From Proteiniphilum sp. (GTDB lineage Bacteria; Bacteroidota; Bacteroidia; Bacteroidales; Dysgonomonadaceae), in assembly GCA_031255275.1 (NCBI GenBank), contig JAIRSV010000117.1:1-15779 (forward strand): 15,779 nt of DNA, read 5' to 3'. Made by a program: the position numbers and the translations under genes. Positions 7,992 through 14,208 of the stretch are shown here, piece after piece; position 1 is the stretch's first letter, and each line of letters begins with the position of its first letter. A model generated the notes under the pieces. The model was not told where the DNA came from. It did no database searches and worked only from the letters and a program-made list of their open reading frames with translations.

Positions 7992-9821
7992 ATGAAGCTG
8001 AAAAATATTTACATACTCGCTATAATACTCTTTTTATTTAGCAATTGCGCCGGTTTTCTGGATCAGGAGCCGGATACCATCCTGTCCGACGACCAGGTGT
8101 TCGGCGATGAAGTCATGATAAAGTCGGTGCTCGCCAACTTCTACGGAAGAATCACCTGGGGACAGCACATTGACGACAGTCATGCGTACACGATACTCGA
8201 TGAGGCCTGTCTGACGAGCGGTGGCCCGGACACCCGTGCGGGATTCGAGGACGATCGCTGGAGGGTATACGATTACACCCTGCTCCGCAATCTGAATCAG
8301 TTCCTCAAAGGAGTACGCGCGTCGAGCGTGCTGGACGGCGACACGCGGAATGCACTGGAGGGCGAAGCCCGGTTCATCAGAGCCTGGCTCTACTTCAACA
8401 TGGTACGGGGGCTGGGCGGCATGCCCATCGTCGGTGACGAGATATTCGAATACGTCTCCGGGATGGACATTACAGCGATGCAGTATCCCCGGTCAACGGA
8501 GGAGGCCCTCTACGACTACATCATTGCCGAGTGCGACGCCATTCAGGACTTTCTGCCCGTAGCGCGGTCGAAAAATGCCGCAAGGGCTACCCGCTGGGCT
8601 GCCCTGATGCTGAAATCGCGCGCCGCCCTGTATGCCGGATCAATTGCCAGGTATAACGCTGGCATGGGTAAACCGATCAAGACAGACGGCGGAGAGGTGG
8701 GTATTCCGGTCGGCCGGTCGGCCGGCTACTATCAGACAGCGTTTGCCGCGGCCGAAGAGATTATCACGAAAGGAGCGTACATATTGCAGCTGACGAAGCC
8801 GGACGACCGGGGGCGCAACTTCTATGAAGCCCTTTCGGTGAAGGCGAATAACACCGAAGTGATCTGGGCGCGCGACTACATATATCCCGGACAGACAAAC
8901 GGATTCACGCAAAGCAATATTCCCAATTCTCACGCAGAAGACATCGACCGCGCCTATGCAGGCCCCATACTGAATCTGGTGGAAGATTTCGAGTATATCG
9001 ACAGTCGGGACGGAAAAATCAAAATACGGGATGAGAATGACGAGTATGTCTATTATGACGATCCCGGCGACGCCTTTGCCAAAAAGGATCCCCGTCTGTG
9101 GGGTACCGTCATTTACCCCGGCGCCGACTTCAAAGGCTTTCCCGTGATGATGCAGGCCGGACAGAAATATTTTAAGGACGGGGAGTGGAAGATACGCACC
9201 GGCTCTCTGGGCGAACGGGACGACGACGGTGACATTATCACATCCGTCAACGGCCCTACAACCTCGAATGACCAGTATCAGAACAAGTCAGGCTTCTTCT
9301 TCCGCAAATTTATGGACGAAACGCCCGCCGCCTCCACCCGCGGTCGCAGGAGCGAAATGTGGTTTCCGCGATTCCGTATCGCAGAGGCTTACCTGATCGC
9401 CTCCGAAGCGGCGATGGAACTGGGAAATCAGCCGGCCAAAGCCCTTACATATATCAACGCGGTACGCGACAGAGCCGGAATACAGCAGTTGGAAGGCCCC
9501 GTAACGCTCGATGATATTATGCGGGAAAGAAGGGTGGAATTAGCCTTTGAAGACCATCGCTACTGGGACTTGAAGCGCTGGAGAAAGGCGCATGTGCTGT
9601 GGGACGGAAATCGTGACAACCCGACGGCCGTACAGTATGTCCTCTTCCCCTATCAGATCAAGCAGCCCGGACACCCCGGGAACGGCAAATGGGTCTTTGA
9701 CAAGTTCCCGACACACATGTCGCCCAATCCGCGGTACTTCCGGGAGCAAAACTATTACAACTTTCTTCACCAGGACTGGATCAACAACAATCCCAAACTG
9801 GTGAAAAACCCCTTTCAGTAA
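7992..9821 (+). CDS. SusD/RagB-family surface glycan-binding lipoprotein
   Basis: This 609-residue protein is the surface lid that binds glycan and closes over its SusC partner. A lipoprotein signal peptide ends in a lipobox with C19 (LFSNC), followed by the family hallmark CxxFLDxxP. The N-terminal SusD-like TPR region covers about 20-260 and the RagB/SusD C-terminal region about 290-609. It contains the family motif RERRVELAFEDHRYWDLKRW at 511-530. It starts 6 bp after the susC-like gene, so the pair is certainly co-transcribed and probably translationally coupled. Its length is typical. No frameshift or missing region is seen. Confidence 0.95.
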   Translation: MKLKNIYILAIILFLFSNCAGFLDQEPDTILSDDQVFGDEVMIKSVLANFYGRITWGQHIDDSHAYTILDEACLTSGGPDTRAGFEDDRWRVYDYTLLRNLNQFLKGVRASSVLDGDTRNALEGEARFIRAWLYFNMVRGLGGMPIVGDEIFEYVSGMDITAMQYPRSTEEALYDYIIAECDAIQDFLPVARSKNAARATRWAALMLKSRAALYAGSIARYNAGMGKPIKTDGGEVGIPVGRSAGYYQTAFAAAEEIITKGAYILQLTKPDDRGRNFYEALSVKANNTEVIWARDYIYPGQTNGFTQSNIPNSHAEDIDRAYAGPILNLVEDFEYIDSRDGKIKIRDENDEYVYYDDPGDAFAKKDPRLWGTVIYPGADFKGFPVMMQAGQKYFKDGEWKIRTGSLGERDDDGDIITSVNGPTTSNDQYQNKSGFFFRKFMDETPAASTRGRRSEMWFPRFRIAEAYLIASEAAMELGNQPAKALTYINAVRDRAGIQQLEGPVTLDDIMRERRVELAFEDHRYWDLKRWRKAHVLWDGNRDNPTAVQYVLFPYQIKQPGHPGNGKWVFDKFPTHMSPNPRYFREQNYYNFLHQDWINNNPKLVKNPFQ

Positions 9822-9857
9822 ACAGCATCAGCTATAAATCCATAAAAGAATAATTGT

Positions 9858-10553
9858 ATGAAACTGTATAAATACTTGGCAGCAATAACGACGCTCGCCG
9901 TGGCGCTTGTCGCCTGCGGCCTCGACAACTATGACGCCCCCAGCTCCACGCTGCAGGGCAGGATCACCTATCAGGGGAAGGCGCTGGGACTTCGCGGAAC
10001 GGGTGAAGCCGTACAGCTGCAACTCTATCAGGACGGCTACGAACTGCGAAATTACATCTCCGTATTTGTGAATCAGGACGGAACCTTCCGGGCAAAACTG
10101 TTTGACGGCGAATACAAACTGGTCACCCGCGACAACAACGGCCCCTGGGTCAATACCCGCGACACCGTCACCATCCTCCTCAAGGGATCAGCCAGCGTTG
10201 ACGTAGAGGTAACCCCCTACTACCTCATCACCGACGAATCCATATCCCTTGACGGTTCCACGCTGCGTGCGAACCTTACCGTGACGCAGATCGCAAAAGG
10301 GGAAGGACTCGCCAAAGAGATAGAACGTATCTCGCTGCTGGTGAGCAGTACCTCGTTTGTCGACGAAGCGACAAATATCGTTCGCGAGGACTTCATGGAA
10401 GAAGCAAGGCTGGGGAAGCAGACGCTGATCTATACGCTGGACAAAGAGGAGCGAGACCGTGTCGCGTCCGCCAAATTTCTGTACGCAAGGCTAAGCGTAA
10501 GGGCGCAGGGCGCTTCGGAGTCCATCTACTCCGAAATCGTTCAACTGAGATAG
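9858..10553 (+). CDS. DUF3823-family surface lipoprotein
   Basis: This 231-residue predicted lipoprotein has its lipobox cysteine at C20 (LVAC), followed by GLDNYDAPSSTLQGRI, which is characteristic of DUF3823 proteins. The N-terminal half (about 30-115) reads like a carboxypeptidase-regulatory or Ig-like beta fold; the second half (about 120-230) is another beta-rich module. Members of this family commonly follow susD and are thought to sit with SusCD on the cell surface as accessory glycan-binding proteins, in the position of SusE/SusF. No ligand-binding residues can be assigned. The 36-bp gap to the susD-like gene and the terminator downstream make it the last gene of the operon. Family assignment rests on motif and context. 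Confidence 0.85.
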   Translation: MKLYKYLAAITTLAVALVACGLDNYDAPSSTLQGRITYQGKALGLRGTGEAVQLQLYQDGYELRNYISVFVNQDGTFRAKLFDGEYKLVTRDNNGPWVNTRDTVTILLKGSASVDVEVTPYYLITDESISLDGSTLRANLTVTQIAKGEGLAKEIERISLLVSSTSFVDEATNIVREDFMEEARLGKQTLIYTLDKEERDRVASAKFLYARLSVRAQGASESIYSEIVQLR

Positions 10554-10571
10554 CGGCGAATCCGAAAAACG

Positions 10572-10620
10572 GGAGAACGTGATGCGGCATCGCACAAAGT
10601 GACCGAATCGGTCGTTCTCC
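10572..10620 (+). repeat. Branched RNA-like structure in the 3' region of the susCD operon
   Basis: An outer stem, GGAGAACG (10572-10579) with CGTTCTCC (10613-10620), encloses two smaller hairpins, GATG-CGG-CATC (10581-10591) and ACCG-AAT-CGGT (10602-10612). Together they would fold into a compact three-way junction between the DUF3823 stop codon and the operon terminator. It may protect the 3' end or be released as a small RNA; neither is shown. Confidence 0.55.
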
Positions 10621-10633
10621 TCACGGTGAATGG

Positions 10634-10678
10634 CAGGGTTGCGACCATATTTTCCGGGGTCGCGACCCTGTTTTTTTT
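10634..10678 (+). terminator. Rho-independent terminator of the susCD-DUF3823 operon
   Basis: CAGGGTTGCGACC (10634-10646) pairs with GGTCGCGACCCTG (10658-10670) over 13 bp, with one U-G wobble and an 11-base loop. Eight T residues follow (10671-10678). It separates the operon from the fucosidase gene. Confidence 0.93.
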
Positions 10679-10780
10679 CCTAATTAGCCCCCTCCCGACC
10701 ATCATTATCCCGAATTTTATTACCAGAACCCCTGTTACAGCATCCACTCCCGTCCCGACCGCGGATAAAAATAAAATATG

Positions 10781-10788
10781 TATCTTTG
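10781..10788 (+). promoter_or_regulatory. Promoter -7 element of the fucosidase gene
   Basis: TATCTTTG matches the Bacteroidetes -7 consensus TAnnTTTG perfectly. No good TTTG element is seen 19-21 bp upstream, where the sequence is GC-rich. Transcription would start near 10795, about 35 bases before the chosen ATG at 10830. Confidence 0.6.
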
Positions 10789-10829
10789 ACACAATTCTCC
10801 AATTAATCACATACAAACACTTCTTACAG

Positions 10830-12227
10830 ATGAAATGGCATACACTCCTTCTATTCACAGGGCTGATCGCCCTGTCGCCCGGCACATCCGGCGCACAGAC
10901 CAAAACGGACGAACAGCTTCGACAGGAATTTGTCGACCTCCGTTTCGGCATGTTCATCCACTACAATATCCCGACCTATACGCCCGAAGACTGGCCTGAT
11001 CCTGACGCTTCACCCTCCATTTTCAACCCTGCAAACCTCCACTGTGCACAGTGGGCCAAAGCCGCAAAGTCCGCCAACATGACCTACGGATGCCTCACCA
11101 CAAAACACCACAGCGGATTTTGTCTCTGGGACACTCAAACAACGGATTACGGCGTGATGAACAGTCCGCACGCAAAAGACGTCGTCCGCGAATACGTCGA
11201 CGCCTTCAGAAAGGAAGGGCTCAAAGTCATGCTCTACTACTCCATACTCGACACCCATCACCGGCTCCGCCCCGGCATGATCGGCCCGGACCACGTCCGG
11301 ATGGTGAAGAGTCAGATCGCGGAGCTGCTGACCGCTTACGGGGAGATCACCGCCCTCATCATCGACGGATGGGACGCCCCCTGGTCACGCATCTCCTACG
11401 ACGAAATCCCCTTCGAAGACATCTATCTGCTCGTGAAATCCCTCCAGCCCCACTGCCTCGTGATGGACCTCAACGCGGCAAAATATCCCCCCGAAGCGCT
11501 CTTTTATACCGACATCAAGTCCTACGAGCAGGGCGCGGGACAGCACATCTCCAAAGAGCACAACAGACTCCCCGCCCTCTCATGCTATCCGCTTCAGGAG
11601 ACCTGGTTCTGGAAAGAGCGTTTTCCGCACACGCCCGTCAAGTCGCCGGAAGAGATGGTGACGAAAAACATTGTGCCGCTCAACAGGGCCTGCTGCAACT
11701 TCATTCTGAACGTGGCCCCCAACAGGGACGGACTCATTGACGACAATGCCCTGGAGGCGTTGAAACAGATCGGCCGGCTGTGGAAAAACGAAGGCCCGGT
11801 CGACAGGATACCCCCGCACGAACGCCCGATCATCTCGTCAAACATGGCAAAGGGACGGCCAGCCGCTTCGAGTTGGAGCTACGACATGCACATCATGGAC
11901 TTTGCCTGCGACGACAGATTCGGTACCTCATGGCTGTCGCACCCCTCCGAAAAGAATCCCTGGCTCGAGATCACCCTGTCGGGAAACGACCGCGCCTTCA
12001 ACATGGCCGTCATCACAGAAGCGGACGGTGACGGCAGTATCAAAAAATACCGGCTGGAATACTTTTCGGACAACGAATGGAAGCCCATACTTGCCGCCGA
12101 AAATACCGGCAGAATCAAGATACACCGCTTCGACACTGTATGGGGAAGCAAAATACGGATACGGATAGAGGAGTTTTCCGGCATGTTCGGCATTTCGGAA
12201 CTGGGCGTCTACAACGAGAGAAACTGA
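10830..12227 (+). CDS. Secreted alpha-L-fucosidase, GH29-like
   Basis: The 465-residue product should hydrolyse alpha-L-fucosyl linkages in the periplasm or at the surface. A signal peptide (cleavage near SGA-Q at 20-23) is followed by a GH29-type barrel with RFGMFIHYNIP and TKHHSGF (H93, H94). ALIIDGWD places the candidate nucleophile at D179; E233 in the SYEQ segment may be the acid/base, which varies in GH29, so that is tentative. The C-terminal part from about residue 338 resembles an F5/8-type C (discoidin/CBM32-like) carbohydrate-binding domain. The start at 10830 is preferred over an in-frame ATG at 10599, because it gives a clean signal peptide and lies behind the promoter, whereas the long form would run through the preceding terminator. 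The gene has its own promoter but belongs functionally to the adjacent SusCD locus. Confidence 0.88.
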   Translation: MKWHTLLLFTGLIALSPGTSGAQTKTDEQLRQEFVDLRFGMFIHYNIPTYTPEDWPDPDASPSIFNPANLHCAQWAKAAKSANMTYGCLTTKHHSGFCLWDTQTTDYGVMNSPHAKDVVREYVDAFRKEGLKVMLYYSILDTHHRLRPGMIGPDHVRMVKSQIAELLTAYGEITALIIDGWDAPWSRISYDEIPFEDIYLLVKSLQPHCLVMDLNAAKYPPEALFYTDIKSYEQGAGQHISKEHNRLPALSCYPLQETWFWKERFPHTPVKSPEEMVTKNIVPLNRACCNFILNVAPNRDGLIDDNALEALKQIGRLWKNEGPVDRIPPHERPIISSNMAKGRPAASSWSYDMHIMDFACDDRFGTSWLSHPSEKNPWLEITLSGNDRAFNMAVITEADGDGSIKKYRLEYFSDNEWKPILAAENTGRIKIHRFDTVWGSKIRIRIEEFSGMFGISELGVYNERN

Positions 12228-12284
12228 ACGTTGCACCCTTCGTCCGCGTCCCCCTCCCGATGCGAAAACTTCCGAAAAAAGCAT

Positions 12285-12292
12285 TACCTTTG
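12285..12292 (+). promoter_or_regulatory. Promoter -7 element of tRNA-Leu
   Basis: TACCTTTG fits the TAnnTTTG consensus exactly and lies 17 bp before the tRNA 5' end, so the primary transcript would have a short leader of about 11 bases. A clear -33 element is not visible. Confidence 0.6.
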
Positions 12293-12309
12293 CAGCGTGA
12301 TACTTGCCC

Positions 12310-12391
12310 GCGGTTGTGGCGTAATTGGTAGCCGCGCCAGACTTAGGATCTGGTGCCGAAAGGCGTGGGGGTTCGAGTCCCTTCAGCCGCA
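12310..12391 (+). tRNA. tRNA-Leu (anticodon UAG)
   Basis: The acceptor stem is GCGGTTG (12310-12316) with CAGCCGC (12384-12390), discriminator A at 12391. The D-loop contains AATTGGTAG. The anticodon stem CCAGA/TCTGG (12337-12341, 12349-12353) holds the loop CTTAGGA with anticodon TAG at 12344-12346, which reads CUA and probably other CUN codons. A long variable arm (TGCCGAAAGGCGT) is typical of class II tRNA-Leu, and the T-loop is TTCGAGT. The terminal CCA is not encoded. Confidence 0.97.
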
Positions 12392-12412
12392 CGGAGCAGA
12401 CCGCTCACAAAC

Positions 12413-12451
12413 AAAAATCTCAGAAGATCAGACGATTTTCTGAGATTTTTT
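12413..12451 (+). terminator. Terminator after tRNA-Leu
   Basis: AAAATCTCAGAA (12414-12425) and TTCTGAGATTTT (12438-12449) form a 12-bp stem with a 12-base loop, ending in a T run to 12451. The A tract on the 5' side means it could also work on the opposite strand. Confidence 0.88.
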
Positions 12452-12576
12452 ATTTTCCACAGCCCCGCTTCAGCCGGAGGGCAGGGAGCGAACAGGCCGG
12501 CGTGAAAACGGGAAAACGGCTGAAATAACGAATCAAAAACGATACTCGAAAGCATACAAAATATTATAAACAAGCT

Positions 12577-12607
12577 ATTGGGTGACTGATGGCATTTTCT
12601 ATCTTTG
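12577..12607 (+). promoter_or_regulatory. Promoter of the AlbA_2/ATPase gene
   Basis: ATTG (12577-12580), a 19-bp spacer and TATCTTTG (12600-12607) match the Bacteroidetes promoter TTTG-(19-21)-TAnnTTTG with one mismatch. This is the best promoter in the window. Transcription should begin near 12614, giving a leader of about 55 bases to the ATG at 12669. The stretch between the tRNA terminator and this promoter holds no gene. Confidence 0.7.
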
Positions 12608-12668
12608 TATTCAGATTAAATAGAAGACCCGGTGAAAATGAATCGAAAACTAATTTACAAACAACCTC

Positions 12669-14021
12669 ATGCACCTTGCTCAAACCATATTCCAACCTGA
12701 AGGACGCCGCTTAGAGTTCAAAGCCATCCTTCCTGAAAAATCCGACTTGGCAAAGACAATTGTTTCTTTTGCGAATGATGCCGGTGGCGAACTGTATCTT
12801 GGTATCCGGAACAGTCCGCGAGAGATTACCGGACTGTCGGAGGAAGATTTGATGTCAATCGAAGAGCAGACAAGCAATATCATATTCGATCGTTGCTATC
12901 CGGCGATTCTGCCTGAGATTACATTCCTGACAGAAGAGGACAAACATATTATTCGGGTAACGGTTTATCGCGGCAGTATGCCTCCCTATTACCTGAAAGA
13001 CAAAGGAAAATTGAAAGGAACATACATTCGAGTTGGTTCAACGAATCGGCTGGCAGATGAAACAATCATTGCCGAATTGGAACGCCGGAAGCGCAATGTG
13101 TCATTTGACAGCGAAGCGGTAATGGAGAAAGCAGTTTCCGAACTGAACATAGACAACTTCAAAAAAGAATATCAAGAGAAGACAGGCGAAACTTTAGATA
13201 TACAAACCTTGCGTAAATTGGCACTTGTCAAAGAGGTAAACAAGACCGAATATCCGACTAATGCTTTCATCTTGTTTTCAGATGACAATCTTCGTAATTC
13301 ACTGTTTCATTTTGCGAAGGTAGAATGTGCTCGCTTCAAAGGAACAAGTTCCGAAGAATTTATCGACCAAAAGAGTATTCTTTCCAATATAGCGTTACAA
13401 GCCGAAGAAGCCTATAATTTCGTTCTGCGTCATATAAACAAAGGGGCAGTAGTTGAAGGCGTTTATACGGTATCTCGCTGGGAATATCCGGTTAAGGCGA
13501 TAAGAGAAGCTATTCGTAATGCGGTGGTTCACCGTGATTATTCTTTCACAGGAAAAGATATAAAAGTTGCTGTCTATGATGATATGGTTGAAATAACCAG
13601 TCCTGGATTGTTGCCCCCTTCCATTGATTATGACATGATGGAAAGTCGCCAGAGTGATGCCCGAAACAAAATCATAGCTCCGGTCTTCAAGCGAATGGGG
13701 ATTATTGACCAGTGGGGTAATGGTTTGAAACTTATTGCCGATGAATTAAAAAACTACCCCAATATCGAACTGCGTTGGAAAGAGGTTGGGTTATCATTTC
13801 AGGCTCAGTTTGTAAAGTTGGATTATGTGTCGGAGCAAGACTCCCCGGAAATATTCGGAAACATCCGGGAAAACATCCATGAATACATCAAGAAATATCC
13901 AGAAACATCCAGAAAACATCCAGAAACATCCAGAAACATCCAGAAATATCCGGAAATACATCCAGAAACATCCGGAAAACATCCGGAAAACAGAATCTAT
14001 TCGAGAACAAATACTATCTGA
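12669..14021 (+). CDS. AlbA_2 / GHKL-type ATP-binding regulator, C-terminal domain out of frame
   Basis: This 450-residue product belongs to the family often annotated as ATP-binding, divergent-AAA or RecG-like transcriptional regulators. An AlbA_2 (Schlafen-type) putative nucleic-acid-binding domain covers about 8-130 (RRLEFK at 13-18, FANDAGGELYLGI at 34-46). A GHKL-like ATPase domain covers about 270-375, with an N-box-like E280xxxN284 in EAIRNAVVHRDY and a glycine motif WGNG at 349-352. From about residue 395 the protein enters a tandem-repeat linker (KYPETSRKHPETSRN) and ends shortly after at a TGA (14019-14021). Relatives normally end in a winged helix-turn-helix. That domain is present here, but in the +1 frame (to 14181), so the protein is truncated in this reading state. 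Loss of one 10-bp unit or gain of one 11-bp unit would restore it. The target and the nucleotide's role are unknown. Base composition is AT-richer than upstream genes. Confidence 0.85.
   Translation: MHLAQTIFQPEGRRLEFKAILPEKSDLAKTIVSFANDAGGELYLGIRNSPREITGLSEEDLMSIEEQTSNIIFDRCYPAILPEITFLTEEDKHIIRVTVYRGSMPPYYLKDKGKLKGTYIRVGSTNRLADETIIAELERRKRNVSFDSEAVMEKAVSELNIDNFKKEYQEKTGETLDIQTLRKLALVKEVNKTEYPTNAFILFSDDNLRNSLFHFAKVECARFKGTSSEEFIDQKSILSNIALQAEEAYNFVLRHINKGAVVEGVYTVSRWEYPVKAIREAIRNAVVHRDYSFTGKDIKVAVYDDMVEITSPGLLPPSIDYDMMESRQSDARNKIIAPVFKRMGIIDQWGNGLKLIADELKNYPNIELRWKEVGLSFQAQFVKLDYVSEQDSPEIFGNIRENIHEYIKKYPETSRKHPETSRNIQKYPEIHPETSGKHPENRIYSRTNTI
13851..13991 (+). repeat. Tandem 10-12-bp repeat array, candidate phase-variation tract
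   Basis: Thirteen units begin with AT-C. The first three (13851-13886) are 12 bp and degenerate. The core (13887-13991) holds ten units of 10, 10, 11, 10, 10, 10, 12, 10, 11 and 11 bp with consensus ATCC(A/G)GAAA(A)C. Perfect neighbours include ATCCAGAAAC at 13918-13927 and 13928-13937, and ATCCGGAAAAC at 13970-13980 and 13981-13991. The unit length is not a multiple of three, so slippage changes the downstream frame. No stop codon interrupts the core in any + frame. Confidence 0.92.
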
Positions 14022-14181
14022 AATGAGAGCTAATCCGACGGTTACTCGTAAAGAATTAATCTCTTTATTGAATAGCACAGAAGGAAGCATAAGGCATCAT
14101 CTGGCGAAATTAATTCAAGAAGGTGTTATTAAACGAGAAGGTTCTGATAGAGCTGGGAAGTGGATAATAATCGAGGAATAA
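13992..14181 (+). pseudogene. Out-of-frame winged helix-turn-helix C-terminus of the ATP-binding regulator
   Basis: In the +1 frame relative to the gene above, the bases after the repeat array encode ESIREQILSEMRAN, then VTRKELISLLN, then a recognition-helix-like STEGSIRHHLAKLIQEGVI and a wing KREGSDRAGKWIII, ending at TAA (14179-14181). This is a complete winged HTH of the kind that normally closes AlbA_2/ATPase regulators. The same frame stays open back through the repeats to an ATG at 13825, but that start lies inside the ATPase domain and is not a credible gene start. An ATG at 14023 sits one base after the upstream TGA (14019-14021) and is in this frame, so reinitiation could make a 52-residue product lacking the first helix. 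It is best read as the C-terminus of a switched or broken gene rather than as an independent gene. Confidence 0.8.
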
Positions 14182-14208
14182 AACCATAGAGTATAAGCTG
14201 TAACGCGT

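Noticed and set aside
10599..10829. N-terminal extension of the fucosidase (in-frame ATG at 10599)
   Set aside because: The extension runs across a strong terminator and the promoter, and it would bury a clean signal peptide. The ATG at 10830 is the sensible start.
11928..12573. Several open frames on both strands over the tRNA, with peptides such as LEPPRLSAPDPKSGAATN or GTRTPTPFG
   Set aside because: These are classic false translations of a tRNA-Leu gene and its complement, not proteins.
13825..13991. Independent gene starting at ATG 13825 in the HTH frame
   Set aside because: The start lies inside the ATPase domain and its first part is an out-of-frame reading of that domain and the repeats. 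Only the part after the array carries a real domain.
13887..13991. CRISPR array
   Set aside because: The units are 10-12 bp, contiguous, with no spacers, and they are translated as part of a gene.
13794..14090. 98-residue open frame on the - strand through the repeat array
   Set aside because: It is open only because the repeat lacks stops on both strands. The aromatic-rich peptide is the mirror of the array.
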